A DNA stretch of 64,000 bases from Lindgomyces ingoldianus (Eukaryota; Ascomycota; Dothideomycetes; Pleosporales; Lindgomycetaceae). The stretch is taken from the NCBI RefSeq assembly GCF_010093535.1, contig NW_022985187.1, positions 726,051 through 790,050 on the forward strand, written 5' to 3'. This document shows positions 24,601 to 37,156 of this stretch, piece after piece. Numbering within the stretch: position 1 is the stretch's first letter; the number at the start of each line of letters is the position of its first letter. The translations under genes were made by a program, and so were the position numbers. A model generated the notes under the pieces. That model saw only the letters and a list, made by a program, of their open reading frames with translations. It made no database searches and had not been told where the DNA came from.

Positions 24601-26358
24601 CGCTTGCCTATTGCTTAACGCGCCGCGCAGAGACTCTCAGGGGAGGCTAATTTCACTTCGGGCTGCCGTGGTGCTCGCTCAAGAGGCTCGAGGGTAGAAC
24701 GGGATTGCTTTCGGTCGTGGATACACCGCGCGCATCGTCCCAAACACTAATTAGGGAGCCATCCATCGAGAAGGGGAATGGGACGAAAGTTACCTGACGC
24801 AATTACGCTTCCAGCACCACCTGGGTTTCCCCCCTTCCATTCACCTCTTTTCAACGCTCTGCAAGCCGTTGAGCTTCAGCACGCCTGCTGAAAGCACTTC
24901 TGATCTAAGGCCACGCCAGCGTGGATCATGGCCAGCAAAGCACACCGCCGCACCCGTGCACTGCTTCACACCGGAGAATTAAGGTCAAATCTCCCTAAAT
25001 CGCGGCGCTGTTCAAAATCCTGTCCGCCTGATTGTGGTTAGGCCGCATTCCTCAATACGGGATTTAGCGGCCGTCGAGTAGCCCAAACGGGTAGTGAGTG
25101 CTTGGGAGTGAATTCGCTAGGCCCTGTTTGGGAGGCCATGACAAGGCGGCAGACAAGTGGCGGCACGCCAAAACAAAAGGCAAAAAGACCCACCCTGCCT
25201 CCCGCCTCCACCGCGTCTTGATTCGCTCTCCGCGCCAGCCACACGGCGAGATGATGAATGGTTTGATGCCGGGGGCGACGGTGGGCTGCCAGGCGCATCA
25301 CCCGTGGTTTTGCTGCTTTGGCGTTGCTAGGCCGCTCGAACGCTGAGTTTCTGCGATTGGGCTTATAGCGGACAGCGGCGCCTTTCTTTGTCGGCGTCTT
25401 CACGGCCCTTTAGCACAGTTAGGAAAGTTCAACTCCAAGTTGGGTGCCAGTGGGAGTGAGGAGCTTTGACCAATATCTCCCATCCCAAAAGCAGCCTCCG
25501 GAAATCCTTGTGTTAGCGGCGCTTGATGCCCTGCACGGTCTGCACCTGCACGTAGTGCGCCGGGATGTTGTGGTGGCTACACTTGAGCCAGCTTGCTCAC
25601 TCCTAGCCTTGGCTATCTAGCCTCTGATGACGCTCTGTGATTCGGACGTGAATTCCAAGCACGCGAATTTATCAATCAGCCCTCCCCAATTGATGCCCGC
25701 TGATCAACAGTTACTGCCTCAAATGCTCACTCAATTCCAAATCGTCGCTTGCAACAACAACACCACCGTTAGTCAATCAATACTTTGTTCAGCATCGCTC
25801 AGGCTCTCATCACTTCTGCTTTGTTGCTGGTCTCACCCCTCCGACAGCCAGCCAGTAACATTTGGAATCCGATCCGAAACCACACCTTCACCGCAACGAC
25901 TGCACACCCACGCAGAGACGACCGCGGACCGCCCCTGCGCCCGCTCCTAGCAAGACTTCTCCACACTTTTACGCTGCTCTTGAAACGCTCAGCACCTGCC
26001 ACGCCGTCATCTGCACACCGCAAGGCCCGAAAACTCAATCTCTCTGGTCCATCGCCACGGCTCCTGCTTTGGACTGATCTTGCGATCGGCAACTCACGCT
26101 GTTCATCATTACCCTGTCCGGAAACCCTTAAGGCGGGAGTTCCCAGTGTCAGACTCAGGTTCAAAAGGTCACGTCTGCGTGCCAGTGATCGTCTCAGTCC
26201 CCACGTTTCTCGACCCTCGATCCGTCTTGTTTCAGCTTTTAGAGCACTACTCCGAGTAACGTGCTCTCCACGATAGTATCATTACTTGTTCGTTTGTACT
26301 CCTTCAGCATCGTCGTTGAGAGGGGAGTTCCCCTTACTGAGTATTCCTCATTCCCGCT
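21683..26358. other. Gene-poor region upstream of the C2H2 factor
   Basis: About 4.7 kb with no frame I can tie to a protein family on either strand. The last 700 bp before 26359 are C/T-rich and likely form a long 5' leader containing small ATG frames. The rest may be an extended promoter, a non-coding transcript or decayed sequence. No tRNA, repeat array or transposon protein was recognised. Confidence 0.45.
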
Positions 26359-27574
26359 ATGGCAATGACCGTCGACAATCGCCAGCAGCCCCAGCTCAAC
26401 GGCATGGGCTACGATCCTCTGCGTTACCCATCACCACACTTCACCAACCCATGGGTGTCAGACCCTGGGGCGAACTCACAACAGTTGTATCCGACATCGC
26501 TCGCGGCGAATCCGTCTGGACTTAGCAAGTACGACCACGCGACAAGTCAATCTCAGCAAGTCCAGCGACCCACCAGCATCGCCATACCATATCATGGCCT
26601 CCCAGTGACTGCGCCTCCCCTAGGATCAGGTATTGCTCTCCCGGATGGATCTTTTCAAGCAGACAACTTACTCGATGCATCGCAAGATCTTCTATCGCGG
26701 AGCTATACAGGCGGATATGCGTCATCTACATCCTCAAACACAAACACGTATGCACCCACTTCGGCTCCTTACTCTCAAGTAGACTATGGAAATAGTACAC
26801 GCAGCCCCTATGCATATCAGCAGGACACTGCCCGTCGCTCGTCTCATCCGTCAGTACCCTCAGCAGCGTTCTTTGACAGCGCCATTGAGACCCAAAGACA
26901 ACGCCAGAGTTCCCTAGTTGACATCAGCAGAATGAATTCCCAGCCATCGCAACGCAACAGCTTTAGCGACGCACTCGACGCGAGTCGAGGGATGGTATCC
27001 TTGAGCCAGGCGGATATTACCCCAAGGAATATTTATGGCACCCAAGGATCCAGTCGGAGCTCGGCCGACTCTTACGGCTTCCCATCCACTCACTCGGCGC
27101 ACTCCTCGATCTCGTCGGCCAGCTACAACCCTTCGTACTATAATGGCGCCGAAGGTTCTGTCACAGACTACAGTTCCGCGTCTGAATCTGTAGACCTTAC
27201 CCACTCCCGCACACTCCCACGTCCAAGTGCGTTGATGAGTGGCGCAAGCATACCCCCGGCGCCGCAGTCCATGATGGGCCAATTTAGCTCAAAGGTCTCA
27301 TCAAGTTCGCAGAAGAAGCACAAATGCAAGATTTGCGACAAGCGATTTACTCGGCCGAGTTCGCTACAAACACATATGTACAGCCACACTGGAGAGAAGC
27401 GTAAGTGTGACTTTTATGAGAGTGCACCCTTTCAATGTTAATACTTGTGTAGCATTCGCTTGTGAAGTTGAGGGCTGTGGACGTCACTTCTCAGTTGTGT
27501 CGAACCTGAGGAGGCACCGTAAAGTGCACAAAGGTGAACATCAGCATGATCATCCTTCGCCAGACGACGCATGA
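26359..27574 (+). CDS. Two-finger C2H2 transcription factor, FlbC-like
   Basis: Probable nuclear DNA-binding regulator. Exons 26359-27400 and 27453-27574 with a 52-bp intron (GTTAATAC branch) give 387 aa. The first 310 residues are rich in Ser, Gln, Tyr, Pro and Asn, as in activation regions. Two tandem C-terminal fingers follow: C323/C326/H339/H343 (finger helix RPSSLQTH) and C351/C356/H369/H373 (VVSNLRRH), joined by a TGEKPF linker that the intron splits. This layout, a long disordered N-terminus with paired fingers near the end, resembles Aspergillus FlbC, an activator of asexual development, but other fungal factors share similar fingers. The symbol is therefore left open. The long upstream gap fits a heavily regulated developmental gene. 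Confidence 0.85.
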
Positions 27575-30500
27575 TTAACAGCCGGTCACCGTTGAGCGAT
27601 TAACCTCTCGGTTACGTTTCTTTACGCCTACCGTTCGGGATTTCTGCCTCATTGTTTCCAGTCTCTTCGTTTGATGTGTATATTTGAGATATCCGTTGTC
27701 GCGTTTCTTCGCAGTACAGAGCGTTCGGGTTGGTATGCAAGAGTAGGCGCTCTCTGACGAAAAAAGGAGACGAATTTTCTTGTTCCTTCAGTCGCTGCTC
27801 AATAGGGGTTTGATATCACGACCCCCTTTGTGCATTGAAGGGGGCTGATTGGAGTTTTTCGGAGTTTTTGGTTCACTCGATCGATTCCCCCAACACGAGC
27901 GAGTTTTTCTCGTCCGTACTGTACCATTATGCGCTACACTTGGCTTGTTTGATTCGGGCTCATTTGTTCTTCTCTTTTTCTATTTTCGCATTTCAAGTCC
28001 CGCACTTGCCGTGGGCTCTTGCTCCTATCAAATGGGGCACGATCATTCACTATACCCTTTTAATGTTTTAGACCCTCATTAGCAGAGTCTCTGAGCATCA
28101 CAATGTTCATAGGTGGCTGCATGACGTTTGTATAGTAGCTTGGAAGCGACTGTTTTAGAAAGGTTGCCTATTCCCTATAGTGGCTTGTCTCTGAGGTGAG
28201 AATCTAGGGGCTTACGAGAGAGCGAGGGAAATCCATCCCTCGTTTCAAACGAATATAGCGAGCAGAGTGGCGCGTTTCCTCTGGGATATGAAGAATTGCT
28301 CGAGCCAAAATATAGACTCCGTATTACCAAATAAAAGTGACTACAGTCTGACTTACGTCGTGGCGACCTTTCCCGGTATCTGGGATGACTGGCAGTATGG
28401 CACAAAAGTCGCCATGAGATATGAGGCGTCAATGGGCTTCTGATATCATCACCATCTCGTATATTAGTTTGTCAATTTGTCGCTTGATCCTATGCTTGTT
28501 TGCTGGCGAGAGCGACAGACACAAAAGCAGCGCCACGTCTGCCCGGCCTGCCGTGAGAGCCGGCACTGACAACAGGCCTCAAAACACACCCACGTAGTTA
28601 CTTCTCAGGCCCTAGGGTGTGTGGTGGCTCACTCACAAGGCTTTAGGAACCCTGGCGAGCCACTGATGTCATTCTGCTTTGCGGCCTCGACTAGCATGGA
28701 CCCTGGACGCATGAGCGCTTTCCCCTTTGCGATCGCTTGGCCGACCTTTTTCCTCCCACGGGCTGTGCGGCTGCGGGTGGGGCACTTCGTCGAGTGCAAC
28801 ATGGGCTTGCGGGCGATGTTACATCCTGTGCGCTGGCGCCCCTTTAACCCTTTGCTCGCCCCCCGGTTCTCCGTGTGTCGGTGTGCCGCCTGTGAGAGAT
28901 TGGGTGGTGAGGGCTCAACATGTCGTCGGTAAGTAGTTGTGTGTCTCACATGCCGCGGCGGCGTCGGGAACCCTTCTTTCTCGCCATGTTATTCGCCTCT
29001 GCAATCGCTGTCTTTGGCGGTTGGAGGCGAGCCTGGCTTTCTTTAGCCCGGGAATGGGGGGTCAGATCCGCAGGGTGCCTGAGATGCTCCGCCTAAAGTC
29101 GCCATCCAACCATTCGTTCAATGGAGCACCAAAGAAGCCTAAAACGGATCCCGATGCATCTCGTTTCGACGGTGCAAGGCTGAAGGGGGGCAGAGCTCGG
29201 CAGTGACGGCGAGGGATTCAAACATGCCATCATAGCCAATTCGCTGTCTTCCGCTCAGATGTGTCATTCGTGCTCTCTTGCCACCGCTTGTAGGCTTGAG
29301 GGACTGCAGCCTCAATACCTATTCTTGCCTCTCTGCCTGTGATATGGGAGTTGTTCCCCGATATGGACAGCATGCTACACGTGAAACTAGCAACAAAAAT
29401 TCAACACTTGACAGCTTACAGACACGTACCCCGACAATCTTTCCAGCGATTCGGAAAGGACCCCTTCGCCAGATGCCAAACTTTCTGCGGTCCATATTAT
29501 CCACGGATGCGAAGTTGAGATACTGTAACTGAATCGTACAGACGCCACACTCCATGATGATCCGTGCGCGATGGTGGGACAGGCGAGCAAAAGCGGCGCA
29601 CTACTGTCTCAGGTTTACGAGCACACTCTCGGATCCATGCTCTCTGCTGCCTTTGGCACGGTGCATCCTTCTTTTCGCATTCTGGAAAACGTCCACGCAA
29701 CGGGCATAATGCACTGATGATCTTGCAGGTTACGAGGGTTGATATTGATAGGGATGCAATGTGGAGCAGGCATGCAGTTTTCTGTCCATGTGGCCGTTCT
29801 TCTCCAGTGGGTTGGAGGGCCCGCAGAGCATACCCCGCGACTGTTGCATCAACTGTCATCCGCCCCTGGACCGGGATCATGGTCTAATTATCTAATATTA
29901 ATCTATTTCTTTCTAAAGGAGTACGAGGGAAGGTTCTCAGCCTCTTCCATGTGAGTCCGAGCTTTTTGAGAATACGATGCCGTTGATGAAGCAATTCAAG
30001 TCACCGTGGAATTGGACAAACGAGGTGTTGGGGAATAAAGTCGTTCATTCAATGCGAAATTCGTACCCCTCTCACTCACATAACTCCACTCGCCAATTGC
30101 TGCGTATGTAGCGGACGACAGCTCGCTAGTTACCAAGAGCATACGTACCACACTCCTCATCAACTAGTCGAGCGACTCTGACGGGGTCTTCGCGCCACCA
30201 CATACGAAGTACCATGTAGAAGCGAAACCGGACCCAACGTTCCCCGATGAGAGATATTGTGGTACCCTGCCTCAGATTGAGATAACCTCCACCTCTCTCC
30301 CGCGACGACTAGGCACCCCATGGTTGCCATAGGATCAATGAAAGACTCTTGAAATGCCGCCCATGAATCAGGTATTCAAGGCTAGCGCGTGCCGCTGGGA
30401 GAAGTCCATTAAACGGCAGCATGGTCATGGATGGAACCACATCTCCATCTACATCGTGAAACAGCCTCTTCCATGTTTCCCGTCGATGGAGCCGCATGAC

Positions 30501-30616
30501 GAACGGCAAGAAGCTCAGTAGCATGTACCGGATATGGTACAATGCTTCTCAACTCCCTTCCCATAGTTCTTTGCATCGGTTTCCCATAGCTCATCGTCGA
30601 GTTACAAGCTGCTTTC
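27575..30616. other. Gene-poor region between the C2H2 factor and eaf6
   Basis: About 3 kb between convergent genes with only short frames lacking family signatures. It would include both 3' UTRs, but these should take only a few hundred bases. GC-rich and AT-rich patches alternate; 28600-29210 is GC-rich with open frames on both strands but nothing recognisable. Confidence 0.45.
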
Positions 30617-31287
30617 TCAATCTCTGCCGTATGTAATCTTTCCTCGCTTCGCTGGCTTACCATCAGTATCCTCGTCGGTGTCTGGGGCCTTCTTCTTTTT
30701 GCTTGCTACAGCAGTGGATTTGCTCGGTCCGTTCGGCGTTGGCTGACTACTTTCACGTGTGGGGAAGGATGATGTCGGGGTAGGGGCATGTGATGGGGTT
30801 GTCTGGGTGGAGCCAGGCGTCGATGCCTCCTGCGAGCGGAATCAGCAGCACTCCTTTCCACCCCTCTCACTGCTTCGAAAGCGTCCTCATACCCTCATGA
30901 AGCTTGCTGAGCTCCGGCTGAATATCCTGTCCGCATCGCTAATCGGAGCCTTTCGACGCGTCGCCGTGCCTGGACCGCTCGTTGTGGACGTTGCCGTTGC
31001 CCCTTTGATATAGTTGTCAAAGCCCTTGATGATGTTTCCAGCGCTCGTCTCTTCGAGATACGACGTCTCTGCTCTCAGGATGGTTTCTTCGATTTGCGCC
31101 TTCAACTAAGGTAAGCAGTTGTCGCATCCATGTGAAACTCCACGGAACACACCAGATTCGTGTCTATTTGGCGTTTCTTGTGGAGGGATTCTCGCAAGTC
31201 GCGTCGTAGCTTCTCGTAGTAGGGCATGCCACGCGAGGCATCAGTCCCTGCGTTTGCAGCTCCGGCGGGTGGTGCATTTTCAGCCAT
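30617..31287 (-). CDS. eaf6: Eaf6 subunit of histone acetyltransferase complexes
   Basis: Small subunit of NuA4 (and, in yeast, NuA3) histone acetyltransferase. Three exons: 31287-31153, 31105-30893 and 30829-30617, with introns of 47 and 63 bp in phase 0, give 186 aa. ATG 31287 gives MAENAPP, followed by the conserved helical segment RGMPYYEKLRRDLRESLHKK. Then come SYLEETSAGNIIKGFDNYIK, the hallmark of the Eaf6 family, and ISDADRIFSRSSASF. The C-terminus is Ser/Thr/Pro-rich and ends in a basic KPAKRGKITYGRD, likely a nuclear signal. It faces the TFIIS gene across a shared upstream region. Confidence 0.93.
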
Positions 31288-31624
31288 TGCAGGAAGAATT
31301 TCAGGAATCACTCTGTGTGATGCAGTGGAAGATCTTGCGAGTTGTTAGAGAGTGCACGGGGGGTGTTTCCACTGTTTGTGAACGTGTTTCGTGGAGCTTC
31401 GACCAGCGATGAAGGTGAGGTTTGGTGCTAGTGTCTTGGCATACCTCGAGCCCTCAACTGCAAACGACAACTTCATTCACTTTGGTGAACTGCTTTCTCC
31501 CGCCTCCCCCGACCCTGCTTATAAATACCCCGTAATCGCCTTCACCTCGCCTCCAAAGCTTTGCAGGACCACTGCAGCCACAGCCTTCCGACTCACAACA
31601 CCACGCGCATCGTACACAGCCGTC
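31288..31624. promoter_or_regulatory. Bidirectional promoter, eaf6 / TFIIS
   Basis: 337 bp between two divergent start codons. A TATAAATA box at 31520-31527 lies about 100 bp before the TFIIS ATG and points to that gene. No matching box is obvious on the eaf6 side. Confidence 0.65.
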
Positions 31625-32580
31625 ATGGACGTCAGAGAAGTCGAGCTCCGCGGCAAGTCCATCGCCAAAGCCATGGCCGAGAACGAGCCCTCTTCCTCTT
31701 TTATGAAGCTGCTAGGCGACCTGAAGACGGGGGTGAAGGCCGACGAGGACCTTCTCCGCAAGACTAAAATCGGCGTCACGGTCAACCGCCTCCGCACGCA
31801 CAAGGACCCCGCTGTCGCAAGGCTGGCACAAGAGCTGGTCAACAAGTGGAAAGACGAAGTGAAGAAGGGCAAGGGAGGTGCGGGAGTAGCAAGAGCGGTG
31901 AATGGTACTGCATCCCCCGCGCCAGGCTCCGGGACACAGTCTCCCACTCCCGCGAAGGCACCAGTGAGGAAGCATAATGTGGATCCAGACAAGAGGAGTC
32001 ATAAGACGGACAAGATTGATTATCATGTCACTGGTAATGAGACTCGGGACAACTGTGTCAGGCTGCTGTACGACGGTCTGGCACTGATGACAGACGAGCG
32101 TATGCATTGGGCATTAATGTTTTATAAGTCACGAAGTACTAACCTTCAATAGTACCCGAAGACGTTCTCTCCGTCGCCAAAGCCACCGAGGCTGCCGCCT
32201 TCGCCAACGCAGATTCCCTCACCAACGACACCTACAAAACCAAGATCCGCTCCCTTTTCCAAAACCTCAAGAACAAGTCCAACCCCGGACTGCGCAAGCG
32301 TGTGCTCTCCGGCGAGATCACCCCCAAGCGCTTTGTCATCATGACCCACGACGAGCTCAAGTCCGCTGAACGGCGCGCAGAGGACGAGCGCATGGAGAAG
32401 GAGAACATGAACAATGCGATGGTGGCGCAGGTCGAGAAGAGCATCTCCAAGGAGTTCCAATGCGGAAAGTGCAAGCAGAAACAGGTCAGCTACAGCCAGG
32501 CGCAGACAAGATCTGCCGATGAACCGATGACAACGTTCTGCGAGTGCATGAATTGTGGGAACCGTTGGAAGTTCTCCTGA
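31625..32580 (+). CDS. dst1: Transcription elongation factor TFIIS
   Basis: Rescues stalled RNA polymerase II by stimulating transcript cleavage. Exons 31625-32099 and 32153-32580, with a 53-bp intron (ACTAACC branch), give 300 aa, the normal size. An N-terminal TFIIS/LW-type helical domain spans about 1-80, then a Ser/Pro/Ala/Lys linker. The central polymerase-binding domain is about 125-245 (IRSLFQNLKNKSNPGLRKRVLSG). The C-terminal zinc ribbon has C262, C265, C290 and C293, with the catalytic acidic pair D281-E282 in RSADEP. All key residues are present. An open frame extends upstream of ATG 31625 but lies beyond the TATA box and is not needed. Confidence 0.96.
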
Positions 32581-33904
32581 TCGGCCTGAATCCTTGGTCA
32601 GTGATGTACAACCCTCATGCATTATGGGCTGGAGCTTGCGGAGCTTTGAGGTGTGTACGATGTTCTATGTGTATTCACGGCTTGTAGAGGGGGCGTTTCA
32701 ACGGGAATGGAGGCGTCTGCTGGATTACTTGGCGAGCTTTGAGCTTTGGCTCTTTCATCTCGGAATGGCTAACTAACTTTCAGCTTTGGTTGGTTCATTG
32801 GGCCTTTTGAGCACCAAAGCTAAAATTCTTCCCGATCTTTGCTTTTAGCAACCCTGGACTGAGCACGAGAGCAATGCTAAAAGCTTCTTCCTTCTGAGTA
32901 CAGATAGTTTTATTTGATAAATGTAGTGTGAAGAGGCACTTGGGCTTTTCTCTCCCTTTCTCTATTCTCCTCTTAGGATAAGTGCTGCATTAGCTATCAA
33001 ATATCACCTACTAAATAATCTATCTCTAACTGCCCAAAACTCCCAAAAAATTCAAAGGGAGGGTTGCGGAACAGTCAAAAACTACCTTCAATATTTTACA
33101 ATGCTCTCATATAAAGCTTATTTCAGTCCGAGTACCATCTTGCAGTAGTACTCGAACTTCTGTAGCTTTTGCCCTCTTTCAATAAGAAAGGGTAAATTTG
33201 TGCACTAACTTACTACACCACCGCCCTTCGACATCACTATATGCTCCTAGCTCCCAACTGCTAGCTCTTACATCCTAGCTCCTAGCCCCTAGCCCCGGGC
33301 TCCTTACCCCTTGCTATGTTATGATAAAAGATTTAGAAACCGGTGCGCCTATATAGGCCTGCAAGGGAGGAGGGGGAAGTAAAAGAGCAGAGTTTGGCGG
33401 CGAGGAGAATTGTGGCAGTGGTGGTGATTGTGATCTTGTAAGATATATTGTTTACTTCACCTCACAACCTGGAGGTTGCAGATTGGTACTGGAAACAGCT
33501 CCCTTTTATACACCACATATTGCACGTGCTAGTCGTGCAGATAAATCAAAGAAACTAGCTGGCGAGAGCTTAGACTTAGATAACATGCAAATATAGCTCA
33601 TGCTTATAGTGTGTGGCTTTCATAAACAAATAAGCGCTGGTACCACCATGCAAATAGGCTTGCGAAGTCGAATAGTGGTACTAACTGTTTTGCATCTCTA
33701 AAAGCCGCGCTATTCTAGAACTCGTTCGCTTTGCAGCATTCAACCTCAAGCAGTGCGGGTGCTTGGACATCGGCTGAGAGTTAAACCCTCTTCAAATGAT
33801 ATGCAATGCAAACAGCTTAACCCGTGGGTTTCTATTTTCCGAGCAAGTTATGGCCATGAGAAACATACACTCTCTCCTCTAGAAAATAAAACCTATATCA
33901 GGTC
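32581..33904. other. AT-rich gap between convergent TFIIS and utp12 genes
   Basis: About 1.3 kb, longer than two 3' UTRs require, and visibly richer in A/T than the neighbouring coding DNA. It holds degenerate short repeats (33244-33300) but no coding frame of note. It could be an old insertion or repeat remnant; I recognise no element ends. Confidence 0.5.
33244..33300 (+). repeat. Degenerate CTAGCTC/CTAGCCC repeat cluster
   Basis: Imperfect short units built on CTAGC recur in about 57 bp (CTCCTAGCTCC, CTAGCTC, CCTAGCTCC, TAGCCCCTAGCCCC). Unlike the flanking AT-rich DNA, they are C-rich. Confidence 0.7.
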
Positions 33905-36837
33905 TCACGCAACGTCTACAAAGGCTCTCTTTTTCACACTCTTCCCCTCAGCCTCCTCCACATCCTCCAATCTCACTATCCCCATCTCATCCACCCTTTC
34001 ACTCACAAACTTCAATGCCGCAATATTGAAACCAATCAGATCCTTCATCCCACCTAGCGTCCTCCTCAAGTCAGATCTCATGGCTTCCAAAGCCGACTTT
34101 AACTCCCTGCTTGCCACAATCTGCTTCTGATGCGTCTTTAGCATAAAAAAAAGTACTCTACACGTCAGCGTGACGTTCCACTGTCGCTGAACCCAGATAG
34201 CGATAAAGGTGAAGAGTGCTGGAAGAGCTGAGAACGGAAGTACGAGGAGTGCGTCGTGAAGCTGCGCGGCTGGGATCTTGGCCAGAGTCTTGAGGACGTG
34301 GCGTTCGGCGCTGATGTTACCCAAAGCTAAGAAGAGCGGATTGCGTTGTGGGGGTGCGAGGTTGGGTTTGGACAGTTTCTGGGCCTCCCAGTCGCGGACA
34401 AGTTCAAGATCGGTGAGGCCTAGCTCCAGGGCTTCGCCTATCCTTTCTCCTGCCGTGAGTGTGGAGATTGTTTGCTTGGACGCCGCGACGGCCTCTGTTG
34501 AATGTTCATCGACCTGACCGTCATCCTCGAGGGAAGTTGCAAGCGTGGTCTCGTAGAGCCCTTCCAGCTCCCGCTCTCGCTCTTCTTCCAGGAAGATGGG
34601 CTCATCTGTTCGGGACCAGATTCGAATGCTCTTGTCATGGGCTGCCGTGATTAAGAAGTCTCCGGTTCTGGCAATCGCCATAGCCCAGATCTCACCATGG
34701 TGGCCCTTGAACTTCTGAATCTGTTCAAATTTGTCCCCATCCCAGCTTTTCACCACTTTGTCCTTGCTCGCGCTGAAGAAGATGTGCTTCTCCTCCTGGT
34801 CAACTGGATGAGGTATGAAGGCAATCTGCATGATGCTATCATCGTGACCAAAAAGTGCTTTGTGGCAATCACCAAAGTCGAGGCCCCATATGCGGACATT
34901 CTTGTCAGCGCTGCATGTGGCGATGAGCTTACTGTCGCTCGAGATGGACATATTGAGAACAGGAAGCTTGTGGCCATAGAGGTTGAGGAAGAGCTTCAAC
35001 GAGTCGACGAAGAAGACTTTGACTGTGTTGTCCAGAGTAGAGACCGCCAGTAGCCGAGAGTCTGGAGAGAAGTGGACACTGAGGACATCATCACTGACCT
35101 TTAGAATGCGTGATTGAACGAGTTGTAGTCGAGGCGTCGTCCGCTTGGTACCAGGAATTTCCTCTTGAACAATTTCAAAATCCCAGAATTTTACCGATTT
35201 GTCTGCGCTTCCTGTAACGACGGACTTGCCGTCAGGGTGGACTTGGAGCGTCCATATTGCCCCTTCATGAGCGTCGATCTTGTCGAGCAGGGATGAAGCA
35301 GCAATGTCGAATAGCTCGATTTCGCCGTCTTTAGTACCAACAAGAACGATCTTATCTCCCGGAAGGAAAGCACAACATAGAGCGTATCCGCACTCCAAAG
35401 TCCTGAGGCAGTTCTGCGTCCGCACATTCCAGATCTTAAGACCTCCGCTGGAAGCAGAGGCAAGCATCCGGTCGTCTGAACTGAGGGCTAGGGCTCTGAT
35501 ATCGTTTCTGTGCCCGGCTAATTCCACAGACATTGTTCTGGTGTACTCTGGGCTCTCCTCGCTCTTAGCCTTGCCCTTCTGAGAGACTTCGTAGATGTCA
35601 AGTAGATTGTTGCTTGTTCCCACAAGTAGTTGTAGTTTCTTAGTGCCGCGGCTTTGCATCCACGATATAGACCTAACCTTTCCAGCTGTTCGGACAGTAA
35701 CAAATGGTACTATGACCTCTCCAATTTCAGCATCCGCGATATTTGCCTTCTCTTCTCCCGCGTCGGCTTCCTCTTCTGCATCTTTGCTGAGTTCGTTCTT
35801 TGCCTTTTCACGCCTCCTCTTTCTCTTGCGGGCCAAACTCTTTTGAACCTCTCCTTCGGTCCGTATCCGCCATATTTCTACAGCCTTTTCTGACCCATGA
35901 ATGGCTATGTAGTTCGATCTACGATTGAATGAAATTTCCAGTGTCCTATCTTTCCCCTGCCGATATAGTGTACCTCTCTCGCGAAGATATCTCTGGTCGG
36001 TGGCCTCTCCTAAAGACGAACTCGCGTTGCTTAGCCCAGGTAAATCAATCGACCACACCTTGAGCTCTCCGTCGTTTCCAGCAGTTATGCAGCCACTCCC
36101 GTCGAGTGATACTCCCATAGCCCAGCATTCACCATTCGACTGAGCGATGTGCGTTTCGATGCAATGCTGAGTGTTGACATCCCAGATCTTGATCAGCGCG
36201 TCCTTGCTCGTGGAAAGTAGAAATGCCTGATCTGTATCTAGTTCCGGTACTGTGTCGTTGGTCTCGGTATTGGTGGCTGTCACAGGGTGAATGAAGTGTA
36301 GCCCCGTGATTTGTCCTTTGTGGCCTCGGAGCTTGAACAAGCCAACTTCAGAAACTAGATCCCAAATGACGATGTCTGTATCTCGCGCGCCGCTGGCCAA
36401 TCGCACTCCAGATGAATCAAAACAAAGTATCGTCACCGCAGATTTGTGGCCATTGAAACTTATTATGACCGTGCCTGTCTGGGCATCCCAAATTCGAATG
36501 CTCCCATCTGAATAGCCTATAGCGAAGACGTCGGGATCCACGTCGCTCCGACATATAGCGGTAACTTCATCTGTGCAAGATGAATCGCGCCATCTGCTGA
36601 GAAGCTCACCTTTTTTGATATCCCAGCACAAGACCTCCTCGTTGGCGGCCACATAAGCTCGTCCCGCTCCAGCAGGCCACTTCGATCCGGGTTGAGTGAC
36701 ACCTTCAGAAGTCCAGACAATGTTCGAGGTGGCGGTTGCGACTACACCGAAGGCATTGGTCTGCTCGTACTTGCTGTCATTGTTAGCAGACTTTCTTCAA
36801 CGGTCTCAATCAGCATTTACCTGTAGGTCTTGACCAT
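33905..36837 (-). CDS. utp12: Utp12/Dip2 (WDR3) U3 snoRNP WD40 protein
   Basis: Component of the UTP-B module of the small-subunit processome, acting in nucleolar pre-18S rRNA processing. A 17-nt first exon (36837-36821, MVKTY plus two bases), a 47-bp intron and exon 36773-33905 give 961 aa. Only this exon restores the family N-terminus (MVKTYSKYEQTNAFGVV). Two tandem WD40 propellers occupy roughly 60-700, with many GH...WD repeats (for example GHKSAVTILCF, GHHGEIWAMAI). The Utp12 C-terminal helical domain covers about 780-930. A basic Lys/Arg/Glu stretch sits between the propellers near 325-360. Length fits yeast Utp12 (about 940). Confidence 0.95.
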
Positions 36838-37156
36838 CTCGAGCCGTCAGAGAATGAATTCGGTATATTCGAGGTCGAGGAACCAGTATTATGAGGTTGG
36901 AAAAGATAATCTGATCATTTTACTACTTTTAATTGTCTTTTTTCGTATGCACCACCTGCTATGGGGAACGAGTTAGCTTTTTGAAAGCCCTGGAACTTTT
37001 TCTGCAACGTTCTGAGGCTGACCCCACGTTCAGCCACCACAGCCACAAGCTGCCCATTGCCCACCAGCACTTTCGACGACGACAATTCGCACCGCTCACT
37101 CCCTCCGCGCCCCCCTTCTCCACGCCTATTTGAGCTTCAGTGGTATAAGTGCAGCC
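36838..37156. promoter_or_regulatory. Bidirectional promoter, utp12 / arpc2
   Basis: 319 bp between divergent start codons of a ribosome-assembly gene and an actin-nucleation gene. A C-rich tract precedes the arpc2 ATG. No clear TATA box is seen for either side. Confidence 0.55.

Noticed and set aside
28937..29206. 89-codon plus-strand frame downstream of the C2H2 factor
   Set aside because: GC-rich stretch with open frames on both strands and no family resemblance.
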